The notes beneath the pieces are model-generated. The model worked only from the letters and a program-made list of their open reading frames with translations, had not been told where the DNA came from and searched no databases. From Dyella mobilis (GTDB taxonomy: Bacteria; Pseudomonadota; Gammaproteobacteria; Xanthomonadales; Rhodanobacteraceae), in contig NZ_JADIKF010000034.1 in the NCBI RefSeq assembly GCF_016904945.1, forward strand, positions 154,627-218,626: 64,000 bases of DNA, given 5' to 3'. This document shows positions 29,001-37,936 of the stretch, one piece after another; position 1 is the stretch's first letter, and each line of letters opens with the position of its first letter. Position numbers and translations under genes: made by a program.

Positions 29001-29726
29001 TCAATGTTCTCCCTGAGCGTTTCCGGCTTGCTGGGAACGCTGCTTAAGAATGGCGGCCCTGAGTTTTTGTAGTCGTTGTGCCTGCACGTCGTTCGGCGGA
29101 GGCATCGGGCCGGCCGGCGACGGTTGCATCATGGCGCGATTTGGCATCGGCCGTCCGGGGCCGGGGGGCGTGCCGGGCGGTCGATTCATCGGAATCGCCC
29201 CTGGCGCTGCAGGCTGATCTATGGGTGCACCGGCCGGCAATTTTAGTTCCGTACGGCCGCTGGAGGAGGCAAATATGGCCGAACGCGGCAGCACCCTGAT
29301 CAGTTTCCAGGGGGTATCAGGCACGTTGCTGCCCTCCTTCACCCGCACTTCCTGGCTGCTGTCGTCGTCCTTGTTGGTGCTGGGGTGGATCGGGCCCAGC
29401 AGGGCCATGTGCAGGGACGGGGTGAGAATGATGCCGGTGAGCTGCAGGTCGCCCAGGCTTACGCCGCCGGAGTCGCCCCCGCTGGATACGATCGGCTTGC
29501 GGTCGCTGCTGAACAACGGGTGCTCCCACACCTGCGCGTAGCTAGGCAAGGCGGGTGGCGTAGGCAGGGCGACGTTGTGCACGGCAGGCAGCGGCGGCGT
29601 TTCGCGTGGCGCATTCCAGCTCACGCCATGACCGACGCCGAACAGCAGGGAAAGAAAGGCGACGCCAAGCACGGCGGCGGCGGTGCCGACCATGGGCGTG
29701 AGACGGCGCTGGGAGGCGGCATTCAT
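29001..29726 (-). CDS. gspN: Type II secretion protein GspN/XpsN (GspC-like)
   Basis: A 241-residue protein between gspM and gspD, the place of xpsN in Xanthomonas. One N-terminal transmembrane helix (GTAAAVLGVAFLSLLFGVG) is followed by a periplasmic homology region with the GspC-like pattern WEHPLFSSDRKP and LTGIILTPSLHMALL, then a Pro-rich tail. In Xanthomonas this type of protein is known to contact XpsD and XpsM; in systems lacking a classical gspC it takes the linking role. Start ATG 29726 overlaps the gspM stop by four bases. Confidence 0.82.
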   Translation of the reverse strand: MNAASQRRLTPMVGTAAAVLGVAFLSLLFGVGHGVSWNAPRETPPLPAVHNVALPTPPALPSYAQVWEHPLFSSDRKPIVSSGGDSGGVSLGDLQLTGIILTPSLHMALLGPIHPSTNKDDDSSQEVRVKEGSNVPDTPWKLIRVLPRSAIFASSSGRTELKLPAGAPIDQPAAPGAIPMNRPPGTPPGPGRPMPNRAMMQPSPAGPMPPPNDVQAQRLQKLRAAILKQRSQQAGNAQGEH

Positions 29727-30376
29727 TGCGCATCGTCTCCCGTCGCGTTGTCGCCGTTCGCATTGGCCCCGGGCGCATTGGCGGGCGCATTGACATAACC
29801 GGCCAGGGTGAACTGCACCTCCAGCGGCACGCCCCCGCCTTTCTGCGTGTTCATCAGCGGATTGCGGTAGACGCTGAAATCCTGCACGAACAGATACGGC
29901 TTGCCCTTTTCCAGCGTGTACAGCAGGCCGACCAATGGCTGCATGTCGCAGTGCAGGCTGATGCTCACCACCACCTTGCGATAGGGATCGCTGGAGACAG
30001 TGGTGGGATTGGGTACCGGCATCTTCTGGCTGACTTCGCAGCTGCCTTCCTGTGCGTGGGCGGCGGCGTCGTCGACCACACGCTGCATCAGGCCGGCTGC
30101 CGCCGCGTTGGGATCGCTTTCCGGCAGAAAGGTGCTGCTGTCGGCCTGGTCGTGCCCCAGCTCGGCCAGGCGCTTTTGCAGTTGCGGTTTTTCCGCAATG
30201 GCGGCGGCATAGCGGCTTTGCGTATCGCGCAAATCGTCCATCTGGCTGTCGACGTCGCGCAGCGGCGCGACGAACCACCAATGCAGCAACACGAAATACG
30301 CCAGCAGCACGACCAGCAGCAGCAAGCCGATGGCGGCCAGGCGGCTTTCCAACGGTTTCATCGGGCGCATGTTCAT
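29723..30376 (-). CDS. gspM: Type II secretion protein GspM
   Basis: A 217-residue inner-membrane platform protein: short cytoplasmic start (MNMRPMKPLESRLAAIG), one transmembrane helix (LLLLVVLLAYFVLLHWWFV), then a periplasmic part with a coiled-coil-like stretch (VDSQMDDLRDTQSRYAAAI) and a ferredoxin-like domain. GspM binds GspL and helps anchor the ATPase. Overlaps gspL and gspN by four bases each, so expression is coupled. The Asn/Gly/Ala-rich C-terminal tail (NAPGANANGDNATGDD) is low-complexity. Confidence 0.88.
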   Translation of the reverse strand: MNMRPMKPLESRLAAIGLLLLVVLLAYFVLLHWWFVAPLRDVDSQMDDLRDTQSRYAAAIAEKPQLQKRLAELGHDQADSSTFLPESDPNAAAAGLMQRVVDDAAAHAQEGSCEVSQKMPVPNPTTVSSDPYRKVVVSISLHCDMQPLVGLLYTLEKGKPYLFVQDFSVYRNPLMNTQKGGGVPLEVQFTLAGYVNAPANAPGANANGDNATGDDAQ

Positions 30377-31533
30377 CGCGCCGCTCCCGTGCTGCTGCTC
30401 GCCGCCGGCTTGGCATTGCTGGGCGCACGCACTTGCGCATCCATGAAGAAGCGCTCCTTGTTGGTCGCGGGATCGCGCTGGATCACGCCCTGGAAATTGG
30501 CACCGGTGAGGAGCTTGCTGCTCTGCAGTGCGTCGATCAGCGATGCGGCCTTGGCGCTTTGTCCCTGCATGCCGACGTGTCCGCTGCTGTCGACGGTAAA
30601 GCGTTCCAGCCAGGTGTCGTCGGGAATGCGCGTGGTGAGATCCTGCAGTATGTCGACCACGGCCACGGTATCGGTCTTGCGCCGCGCGAGGAAGCCGGAT
30701 GCGCCGGCGCTGTCTTCCAGTTGCTTGCGCAGCTCGGAAACTTTTTGCGCGTCGGCGTGCATGTCGTCGACCTGCGTCTGCATGGCGGCCAAGGCATCGT
30801 CGCGGTTGTGCAGCCACTGTCCGAGACTCAGCAACAACAGCAGTGCGGCGGCGCCGGCCAGCGCAAGGTTCAAGCGGCGGCGCGGATCGCGATGCACGCG
30901 TGCCACACCCGGCGGCAACAGGTTCACACCCAGCCGCTTGTCGCCCTCACACAGATCCACGGCATCGATGGCGATGCCGGCATGGCGCAGCAGATCGAGC
31001 CGTGCATCGACCACCGCACGCGGCGTGGCAATCAGCTCGGCGGCGATGCGCCCGGATGGCGCCGGGCCGGGCAGCTCGCGCAGGTCGTAGTACACCTGAT
31101 CAGTGCGAAACGGCGTCTGGCGATCCATTTCAAAGGCGCCGATCTGGCGCAGATTGTCGCGCGCCGCGTCGGGCAACAGCAGGCGGCGGCGCAGTACCAG
31201 CTCCTGCGGCAGGCACAGGGCCAGGCGCAAATCCTGGCTGTCCACGCCGGCTACGGCGGCACCCAACGCGGACTGTTGCGAGGGCGCGTCGAGAGCATCG
31301 CTCCACGGCGCCGATGCCTGCGGCTGGCCGCTGCGGCGAACCTGCCACTCGCCATTGTCGTGCCGCAACAGGCACCACACGTTGCCGCCGCTGAAGAAAC
31401 CCTGCCAGCGTACCGGCAGCAAGGTGCGCAGCTCACCGCTCCACCAGTCCAGAAAGGCCGGCAAAGGCGACCCGCGCCAGGCGCGGCGTACACGTTCCAA
31501 CTGCGGTCGCAGTGTCTGCGTAGCGGAATTCAC
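30373..31533 (-). CDS. gspL: Type II secretion protein GspL
   Basis: A 386-residue platform protein with an actin-like cytoplasmic domain in the first ~230 residues (LRLALCLPQELVLRRRLLLP, then DQVYYDLRELP), one transmembrane helix (about 235-255, LALAGAAALLLLLSLGQWL), and a PilN-like periplasmic domain. GspL recruits the GspE ATPase through its cytoplasmic domain. Start: GTG 31533 inside the gspK stop overlap (GTGA), with GGGGAG-like sequence just upstream; no ATG is available nearby. Confidence 0.88.
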   Translation of the reverse strand: MNSATQTLRPQLERVRRAWRGSPLPAFLDWWSGELRTLLPVRWQGFFSGGNVWCLLRHDNGEWQVRRSGQPQASAPWSDALDAPSQQSALGAAVAGVDSQDLRLALCLPQELVLRRRLLLPDAARDNLRQIGAFEMDRQTPFRTDQVYYDLRELPGPAPSGRIAAELIATPRAVVDARLDLLRHAGIAIDAVDLCEGDKRLGVNLLPPGVARVHRDPRRRLNLALAGAAALLLLLSLGQWLHNRDDALAAMQTQVDDMHADAQKVSELRKQLEDSAGASGFLARRKTDTVAVVDILQDLTTRIPDDTWLERFTVDSSGHVGMQGQSAKAASLIDALQSSKLLTGANFQGVIQRDPATNKERFFMDAQVRAPSNAKPAASSSTGAAR

Positions 31534-32399
31534 TCCCCATCTCCCTCTTGCCAGCGCAGCACCGCAAAAGCTTGCGAACCGGGCCGAAACCCTTGCAAGC
31601 GCACGGTGGCGCGCAATACCGCACGCGTTCCATCGGCGAGCACGGCCTCCGACCGAATACTATGCGTGATGCCATTGTTTGCGACCAGCCCTACCCCGCC
31701 TGCATTCGCAGCGGCGTTGCCGGGGCGCGCGGCTATCATCGCCGCCGCCTGTTGCAGGTTCATGCCGGGCGGAATGGAGGCTAGCGCAAGCAATGGCGCC
31801 GTGCTCGGATCCGGAGTGGCACGACCCGACCAAATCGTGACGTAAGGCGCAACCGCCTGGTAGATCGCCGGCGTTACCCCCAGCACCATCTGCAACTCCT
31901 CCACGCTGGCGAAGGGTGCATTGCGCGGACCGTAGTCGCGCCCGGCTGCCGTATAGACGGCGGCACGCTGCGCCACCTGTTGCGGGGTCATGGGGAAACT
32001 GCGCCAGTCGACGACAGCCTGGGCGATGGCCGCGGCGTGCTGTGCATCCACGCCGGCGTTGCGAAAGAGATTGGTGAGCACGTCGGGCGAGGCGGCATTG
32101 AGGTCCACCTTGCCGTTTTCGGAAACTGCCGAGACCGCAATCTTCGCGCCCTCGAAGGCGAACGGATAAACGCGACCGTCGGCCACCCAGCGATCATTGA
32201 TGTTCGGCGCCTGCAGCGCATAGATCGCACGCATCACACCCGCCTCCGCCGCATAGTGCGCGCGCGTCTGCTGAAACTGATAACTGGCCTGCAAACCTTC
32301 GGTATGCGCCAGCACCGCATAGCCGCCGAGCAGGATGGCAAGCAGCGTGCACGCCCACATCACCACCAACAGGGCGACCCCGCGTTGCGCGCGCTTCAT
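31530..32399 (-). CDS. gspK: Type II secretion minor pseudopilin GspK
   Basis: A 289-residue minor pseudopilin, the longest of the set as usual. Leader MKRAQRG is cut by prepilin peptidase before VALLVVMWACTLL; the +5 glutamate is absent, which is normal for GspK, the tip subunit. The large periplasmic part contains the helix-hairpin-helix-like region KVDLNAASPDVLTNLF and the second one VEELQMVLGVTP. Overlaps gspJ and gspL by four bases. Confidence 0.92.
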   Translation of the reverse strand: MKRAQRGVALLVVMWACTLLAILLGGYAVLAHTEGLQASYQFQQTRAHYAAEAGVMRAIYALQAPNINDRWVADGRVYPFAFEGAKIAVSAVSENGKVDLNAASPDVLTNLFRNAGVDAQHAAAIAQAVVDWRSFPMTPQQVAQRAAVYTAAGRDYGPRNAPFASVEELQMVLGVTPAIYQAVAPYVTIWSGRATPDPSTAPLLALASIPPGMNLQQAAAMIAARPGNAAANAGGVGLVANNGITHSIRSEAVLADGTRAVLRATVRLQGFRPGSQAFAVLRWQEGDGE

Positions 32400-33064
32400 G
32401 GTCCGACTCCCGGACCGTGCAAGCCGCGCAGCAGATTGCCCGGCGCCTGCGAGGCTGCCGCATTCACGCGCAACGGCGCACTTAGCAGCGGCCACTCGCG
32501 GCCGTTGCGCAACGCCAGCTTGATGGTGACCACATTGGGCATGTTGCCGGCGAATTTCCAGTCGCTCTGCCAATCCATCAGCTTGCCTTGCTGATCCAGA
32601 CCGCGATAGCTGAAACCGCCGTCGACGATGCCATCGAGCAGCACCTGTGGATCGCCCAACGGCTTGGGCTTGCTGCCATCCGGCGGAAGCACCGCCAGGC
32701 TCGCCACCAATTGCTTGCCTTTGTCGCCGTCGGAAACCAGTTTCACGTCGACGATCTGCGGGCCGCTCACACCGAGATAGCCGGGCAGCGGCGCCACGAA
32801 CTGCATTTCGTTGCTGCTGCCGATGAAATAGATATTGTTATTGTTGTCGTCGTGCGCGATGGCCTGCGTCATCGCCTGCTCCAACTCGCGGCGCAAAAAC
32901 ATTTGCGCGGAACGCACCTGATCCAGCTGCTCGATTTTCAGCGTGCCGGCCTGCACCGTGTGGGTGGCCGAGCGCACGCCCGAATACACGCCCAGCAGCA
33001 ACAGCGCCATCAGCATCAGCGCGCCGAGGACTTCCAGCAAGGTGAAACCGGCTGCGCGCTTCAT
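32396..33064 (-). CDS. gspJ: Type II secretion minor pseudopilin GspJ
   Basis: A 222-residue minor pseudopilin. Leader MKRAAG is followed by FTLLEVLGALMLMALLLLG with the +5 glutamate, and the globular part has the YRG and RNGREWPLL elements usual for GspJ. It forms the tip complex with GspI and GspK. Four-base overlap with both neighbours indicates tight translational coupling. Confidence 0.9.
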   Translation of the reverse strand: MKRAAGFTLLEVLGALMLMALLLLGVYSGVRSATHTVQAGTLKIEQLDQVRSAQMFLRRELEQAMTQAIAHDDNNNNIYFIGSSNEMQFVAPLPGYLGVSGPQIVDVKLVSDGDKGKQLVASLAVLPPDGSKPKPLGDPQVLLDGIVDGGFSYRGLDQQGKLMDWQSDWKFAGNMPNVVTIKLALRNGREWPLLSAPLRVNAAASQAPGNLLRGLHGPGVGP

Positions 33065-33483
33065 AGCGAAGGAGTCGCGTTGTTGGGGCTGCCGATGCGC
33101 AGCGTGCTGAAATGCGCCTTGCGCTCGAAGGGTGCCGAGCCCCACATCACGTCGAGGTCGAGCCGGTACATCTGCATGGCGCTGGCGTTGGCAGCGGGTT
33201 GCACACCCGGCGCTACCCACGGGGTTACCTGCAGGCGCCAGCGGTAGTGATTGTCGAAGTGCCCTTCGGTAACGCCGGTCTGGATGGGATCGAGCGCGAA
33301 GCGCGTATCCAGCAGCGAGCGCGCCCACAATGCCGCCTGGGTGTGTTCTGACGCGTTCTGCGAGAGGCGGATCGATCCGCCCGCCACTTCCATCAAGGCG
33401 CCGAAGGTAACCGCCAACAGCAGGATGGCCGCGATCACTTCGAGCAAGCTGAAGCCGCGATGGCGGCGAGGCGGCGTGCTCAT
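33061..33483 (-). CDS. gspI: Type II secretion minor pseudopilin GspI
   Basis: A 140-residue minor pseudopilin. Leader MSTPPRRHRG, then FSLLEVIAAILLLAVTFGA with the +5 glutamate; the size agrees with GspI (~125-140). It is the core of the I-J-K tip complex. Overlaps gspH (stop at 33480) and gspJ by four bases. Confidence 0.9.
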   Translation of the reverse strand: MSTPPRRHRGFSLLEVIAAILLLAVTFGALMEVAGGSIRLSQNASEHTQAALWARSLLDTRFALDPIQTGVTEGHFDNHYRWRLQVTPWVAPGVQPAANASAMQMYRLDLDVMWGSAPFERKAHFSTLRIGSPNNATPSL

Positions 33484-34091
33484 GAATGTGCCGCCGTGTC
33501 GAAGAACGTGATCGCGCCGGTCAGCCAGGACACGTTGACGTGCCATTCGCGCTTGCCGCTGCGCAAGGTGATGCGCCCGCCGGTGGAGCTGCCATCGGGA
33601 AAGAAGCGAATGCGCGCCACGTCGCCGCCACTCTGATCCTTGGTGGCGCTGGTCACTTCCACGTCCAGGCCCTTGGGCAGGCGCACGCTGCGCTTGTCCA
33701 CACCCTGGTAACTGTCGCCGCGCACGTCGATCTGGAACGTACTCGGCTGGCCATGCACGATCGCCTGCGTGCGCGTGGCGCGCAGCGATGCGGCGATCTC
33801 GCCGGCCGCTGCGTTGATGCGCGCACTGGCCAGGCCGCGTGCCACCGAGATCGATACGGCTGCCGCCGCGATGCCGATCAGGATGATGACGGCGAGCATT
33901 TCCAGCAGGGTGAAGGCGCGCTGGGTGTGCCGCAGGGAAACGGGTAACGGGGAACGCAAAGATTTGCGCGATACCGCGCGCACTCCCACGTTCGACGAAT
34001 CGTTTTTCCCAAAAGAGGAACGGGCACGAATCACGCGATGAGGCAGCGCCCCATCACGTTCCCCGTTCCCCGTTACCCGTTCCCCGTTCAT
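33480..34091 (-). CDS. gspH: Type II secretion minor pseudopilin GspH, unusual leader
   Basis: A 203-residue GspH-type minor pseudopilin with a GspH/FimT domain after the FTLLEMLAVIILIGIAAAA helix. Two oddities: the residue before the cleavage point is alanine (QRA/FTLLE, A59) rather than the nearly invariant glycine, and the leader from the first ATG is 59 residues long. The start is chosen because TAATG couples it to the gspG stop; in-frame GTG/TTG codons nearer the helix could also start a shorter leader. The DNA of the leader is a simple array of CCCGTTCCCCGTT-type repeats (about 33950-34090). Confidence 0.8.
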   Translation of the reverse strand: MNGERVTGNGERDGALPHRVIRARSSFGKNDSSNVGVRAVSRKSLRSPLPVSLRHTQRAFTLLEMLAVIILIGIAAAAVSISVARGLASARINAAAGEIAASLRATRTQAIVHGQPSTFQIDVRGDSYQGVDKRSVRLPKGLDVEVTSATKDQSGGDVARIRFFPDGSSTGGRITLRSGKREWHVNVSWLTGAITFFDTAAHS

Positions 34092-34531
34092 TACTGCCAG
34101 TTCCCCACGTCGGCGTCATACCCTTCGCCGCCCGGCTTGCCATCGCGCCCATAAAAAATCAGGTCGTAATTGCCGTGTTCGCCGGGATATTTGTAGCCAA
34201 AGTCGTGGCCCCACGGATCCTTCAACTGCGAAGGCTTCACGTACGGTCCCTGCCAGTTGTTGGCGTTGGCGGGCTTGGTTACCAGATCCTGCAACTGTGC
34301 CGGCGGCGAACCGTTGTCCAGGGCATAGCTGTCGATGGCCTGGCTGAGCGTGGTGACCTGTGCCTTGCCCGCGCCGTACTTGCCCTTGTCCACGCTGCTG
34401 CCGACCTGGCGCACCACGATGGCACCTACGATGCCGATCAGCACGATGACCGCCAGCATTTCCAGCAAGGTGAAGCCGGCGCTGCGGGAAGGGTTACGCA
34501 GTTGCCGGGTTCGCGGATATCTGTACTGCAT
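34091..34531 (-). CDS. gspG: Type II secretion major pseudopilin GspG
   Basis: A 146-residue major pseudopilin that polymerises into the secretion piston. Leader ends at G19 (RSAG/FTLLEMLAVIVLIGI) with the +5 glutamate. The globular domain carries the typical PWGHDFGYKYPGEHGNYDL and calcium-site region (GRDGKPGGEGYDADVGNW). Stop TAA overlaps the gspH start. RBS-like AGAAATG lies upstream at the start. Confidence 0.93.
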   Translation of the reverse strand: MQYRYPRTRQLRNPSRSAGFTLLEMLAVIVLIGIVGAIVVRQVGSSVDKGKYGAGKAQVTTLSQAIDSYALDNGSPPAQLQDLVTKPANANNWQGPYVKPSQLKDPWGHDFGYKYPGEHGNYDLIFYGRDGKPGGEGYDADVGNWQ

Positions 34532-34594
34532 GGATGCATTTCTCCGTTTTCTTGTAGCGTGAACGACAGGGGTACGCCGATCGGACGAAGCCGA

Positions 34595-35812
34595 TCATTG
34601 AATGTTGCTGGTAAGGCTGAGCAACGGCAGCAGGATGGCCGCCATGATGATGGCCACGAATACCGTCATGACGATGGTGAGCGCGGGCACCAGCGCAGCG
34701 AGCAGGCGATCGATGGAGCGGCGGCTTTCCAGCTCGAAGGTGTCGGCCACCTTCAGTAGCATGGTGTCCAGTTGCCCCGCCTCCTCGCCCACCTGCACCA
34801 TCTGGATGGCCAGCCGCGGAAAGCGCTGCGAATGCGCCAGCGCCAGGCTGAGTCCGTTGCCGCCCTTGACCATGTCGGTGGCCTGGACCAGCGATTCGTC
34901 CAAGGCCTTGTTGGACGTGACCATGCGCGCAATGCCCAACGCGGAGAGCAAGGGCACGCCGTTTTTCACCAGGGTGCCGAGCGTGCGGGCCAGGCGCGCG
35001 GTTTCCACCTTCAGCACCAGCGGGCCGACCAGGCGCATCTTGAGCAGGCGTTCGTGCCAGGCCATGCGCATGGCGGGATCGCGCATGCGTGCGCGCCACA
35101 CGAACGCGCCGCCGATGATCAGCACCGCGATCAGCCACCACCAGTCCTGCAAGGTGGTGCCCAGCAACAGCACGGCGCGGGTGATCCACGGAATCGGTAC
35201 CTGCATGTCCTGGAAGATCGGCACGAACTGCGGCACGACATAGGTCAGCAACAGCAGCAGCGAACCCAGCACGCCGACCATCAGGAACGCCGGATAGATC
35301 AGCGCATTGATGATGCTGCCGCGCAATTGCTGGCTGCGTTCCAGGTAATCGGCCAACCGGCGCAGCGTATCTTCCAGCGAACCGCCGACTTCGCCGGCGC
35401 GCACCAGCGCGATGTACAGCTTGGGAAAAACGCCGTGCTCTTCATCCAGCGCCTGCGACAACGGCGTACCGCCGCGCACGCGGTCGCGCACGCGCTCAAT
35501 CAGTTTCTTGGCGTGTTCGCCCTCGGGCAGGTCCAAGAGAATGCCCAGCGCGCGATCCAGCGGCTGCCCCGCACCCAGCAGGGTGGCGAGCTGATGGGTG
35601 AACTGCGCCAGCTGATCGCCGCTGAACGGACCGCGCTTGAACAGGCCGGCGAAACCGCCGCCTTCCCCGGCGGCATCGGCGGGTTTGGCTTCCAGCGGCG
35701 TGTGGCCCTGATCCTGCAGGCGCACGATCACTTCATCGAGGCTGGACGCCTCCATCTGTCCCTGCATGATTTCGCCGGTGGCACTGACGGCGCGGTAGCG
35801 GAACTGGCTCAT
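34595..35812 (-). CDS. gspF: Type II secretion platform protein GspF
   Basis: A 405-residue polytopic inner-membrane protein with two T2SSF repeats (about 70-190 and 270-395), each ending in hydrophobic segments (AFLMVGVLGSLLLLLTYVVP; LTIVMTVFVAIIMAAILLPL). The motifs LVRAGEVGGSLEDTLRRLA and MVQVGEEAGQLDTMLLKVA are the repeated GE..G.L signature. GspF is the platform that the GspE ATPase turns. Separated from gspG by 63 bases and from gspE by a 174-base repeat-containing gap. Confidence 0.94.
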   Translation of the reverse strand: MSQFRYRAVSATGEIMQGQMEASSLDEVIVRLQDQGHTPLEAKPADAAGEGGGFAGLFKRGPFSGDQLAQFTHQLATLLGAGQPLDRALGILLDLPEGEHAKKLIERVRDRVRGGTPLSQALDEEHGVFPKLYIALVRAGEVGGSLEDTLRRLADYLERSQQLRGSIINALIYPAFLMVGVLGSLLLLLTYVVPQFVPIFQDMQVPIPWITRAVLLLGTTLQDWWWLIAVLIIGGAFVWRARMRDPAMRMAWHERLLKMRLVGPLVLKVETARLARTLGTLVKNGVPLLSALGIARMVTSNKALDESLVQATDMVKGGNGLSLALAHSQRFPRLAIQMVQVGEEAGQLDTMLLKVADTFELESRRSIDRLLAALVPALTIVMTVFVAIIMAAILLPLLSLTSNIQ

Positions 35813-35838
35813 AAAGGAAACAGCTCTTCGCGTTCGCC

Positions 35839-35971
35839 TCCTCTCCCCTGCGGGGAGAGGATTGAGGTAAGGGGCCAGGCTTGCGTGATGGCCGCATCGG
35901 AGCGCGCGCCGATGAAGGGGCTGCGCAAGAGCCGCCCCTCACCCCAACCCTCTCCCCAAAGAGGAGAGGGA
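35839..35971. repeat. CCTCTCCCC-type repeat element between gspE and gspF
   Basis: Opens with CCTCTCCCC-tgc-GGGGAGAGG (35840-35860) and closes with CCCCTCACCCCAACCCTCTCCCC followed by GAGGAGAGGG, given here by its parts. A shorter relative is at 40572-40613. Intergenic repeats of this kind are scattered in many beta/gammaproteobacterial genomes. It lies inside the secretion operon, so it will be in the transcript as a stem-loop. Confidence 0.75.
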
Positions 35972-35986
35972 GTAAAAGCGGCGGCG

Positions 35987-37720
35987 TCATCCTTCCTGCG
36001 TAACACGCAACACCTCCTCGATGGTGGTGATGCCTGCCACGGCCTTGGCAATGCCATCCTCGTACATCGTGCGCATGCCTTCGACGCGCGCCTGTTTCTC
36101 GATCTCGCCGGCATCGGCGCGCTGCATCACCAGGCGGCGCAGGGAGTCGCTCATCACCAGGAACTCCATGATGGCGCGACGGCCACGGTAACCGGTGGGA
36201 TTGGACGCGCTGCTGCCTGGTTTCCACAAGCGAATCGGTCGTTCGTCGGTGTACTTCTCCAGCTCGAATTGCTCGACGACTTCCGGTGGTGCTTCGTAGG
36301 GAATCGCCGTTTCCGGATCGAGGCGGCGCACCAGGCGCTGCGCCAGGATGCCGTTGACGGTGGAGCCGAGCAGATAATCCTCCACGCCCATGTCGAGCAT
36401 GCGGGTGACGCCGCCGGAAGCGCTGTTGGTGTGCAGGGTGGACAGCACCAGGTGGCCGGTGAGCGCGGACTGGATGGCGATGCGGCAGGTTTCCAGGTCG
36501 CGCATTTCGCCGATCATGATCACGTCCGGATCCTGGCGCATGATCGAGCGCAGCGCGTTGGCGAAATCCAGCCCGATCTGCGGCTTCACCTGGATCTGGT
36601 TGATGCCTTCGAGCTGGTACTCGACCGGATCCTCGACGGTGATGATCTTCACCCCCGGCGTGTTGATCTTCGACAGCGCCGTGTACAGCGTGGTGGTCTT
36701 GCCCGAACCGGTCGGACCGGTCACCAGCAGGATGCCGTGCGGGCGCTGCAGCACTTCCACGAAGCGATCCTGGAAAGCGCCAGTAAAGCCGAGCGAGGCG
36801 AAATCGAACACCACCGTTTCGCGGTCGAGAATACGCATCACCACCGATTCGCCGAAACTGGTGGGCACGGTGGATACGCGCAGGTCCAGTTCCTTGCCTT
36901 GCACGCGCAACTGGATGCGGCCGTCCTGCGGCAGGCGGCGCTCGGCGATGTTGAGCTTGGCCATGATCTTCACGCGGCTGATCACCGCCGCGGTGGAACT
37001 GGATGGCGGGGCTTCCACTTCGTGCAACACGCCGTCGATGCGGTAGCGCACCTTCAGGCGGTTCTCGAACGGCTCGATGTGCACGTCCGAAGCGCGCTGT
37101 TCCACCGCGCGCTGCAGGATCAGGTTGACCAGGCGGATCACCGGCGCCTCGGAAGCGAGATCGCGCAGGTGTTCCACGTCGTCTTCTTCGGCGGCGCTGC
37201 CGTCGAGGTTTTCCACGATGGTGCCCATGGCCGAACGGCCCTGGCCGTAGTAGCGCTCGATCAGGTCGTCGATTTCCGAGCGCAGGCCGATGCACAGCGA
37301 TACCGCCTTGCCCGAAGCCAGGCGCACGGCGTGCAAGGGATACGGATCGGCCGGGTCGGCCACCACCAGGGCCAGGTCGTCCTCGCCGGAACGTACCGGC
37401 ACCACGTGCTGCTGCTTGAGAAAGCGCAGCGATATATCGAGGTCGGCCGGCGGCATGTCCGGCACGTCCTTGATGGCCAGCAGCGGCGCATCCAGGCGTT
37501 CGGCCCAGGCCTCGGCAAGGTCGCGCTCGGACACCAGGCCCAGCCGCGCCAGCAAGGCGGTCAGCGTGCCTTCCGGGGCCTCCTCGTGCAGGCGCCGGGC
37601 ACGTACCAGATCGTTGTCTTTCAGGCGCCCGCGCGCCACCAGCAGTGCACACACTGCCGATTCATGGTCATCCGTGGCCTTGGCTGCCCCAACGGACGCC
37701 GGCTTTACGACTGCCGACAT
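35987..37720 (-). CDS. gspE: Type II secretion ATPase GspE
   Basis: A 577-residue hexameric ATPase that powers the pseudopilus. N-terminal GspE/PulE N1 domain (about 20-150), then core: Walker A GPTGSGKT (335-342), Asp box region, Walker B with E405 (IMIGEMRD), and histidine box TGHLVLSTLHTN (421-432). The C-terminal CxxC...CxxC zinc motif common in GspE proteins is absent: the region RLWKPGSSASNPTGYRGRRA has no cysteine. Start: ATG 37720; an in-frame ATG at 37759 gives a 13-residue longer version and cannot be ruled out. First gene of the operon. Confidence 0.93.
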   Translation of the reverse strand: MSAVVKPASVGAAKATDDHESAVCALLVARGRLKDNDLVRARRLHEEAPEGTLTALLARLGLVSERDLAEAWAERLDAPLLAIKDVPDMPPADLDISLRFLKQQHVVPVRSGEDDLALVVADPADPYPLHAVRLASGKAVSLCIGLRSEIDDLIERYYGQGRSAMGTIVENLDGSAAEEDDVEHLRDLASEAPVIRLVNLILQRAVEQRASDVHIEPFENRLKVRYRIDGVLHEVEAPPSSSTAAVISRVKIMAKLNIAERRLPQDGRIQLRVQGKELDLRVSTVPTSFGESVVMRILDRETVVFDFASLGFTGAFQDRFVEVLQRPHGILLVTGPTGSGKTTTLYTALSKINTPGVKIITVEDPVEYQLEGINQIQVKPQIGLDFANALRSIMRQDPDVIMIGEMRDLETCRIAIQSALTGHLVLSTLHTNSASGGVTRMLDMGVEDYLLGSTVNGILAQRLVRRLDPETAIPYEAPPEVVEQFELEKYTDERPIRLWKPGSSASNPTGYRGRRAIMEFLVMSDSLRRLVMQRADAGEIEKQARVEGMRTMYEDGIAKAVAGITTIEEVLRVTQEG

Positions 37721-37936
37721 GCTCCACCCCACTCGTGACTGACATCTCAAAAAACGCATCCTTGCCTACCCGACGTCCCCTAGCGTCGAACAGGCGAATC
37801 CCATTCGTAACACATCCACAAAGCGACTGGCGAGCCTTGCCAGGCAAGCTGCCGGCACGTACGGGTCAGCCGTTCATGCAGGACTGGGCGATGGCACTCA
37901 AGGAATGGGACAATAAAAACCAAAAAAGGGTTCTCC

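Noticed and set aside
33950..34090. Separate gene or regulatory element in the CCCGTTCCCC repeats
   Set aside because: The stretch lies within the gspH frame and is translationally coupled to gspG; best explained as a simple-sequence leader.
35733..37652. 639-codon frame on the minus strand overlapping gspE, and 988-codon frame on the plus strand
   Set aside because: Both overlap the clear gspE and gspF genes in other frames and have the Arg/Ala/His-rich composition of GC-driven shadow frames.
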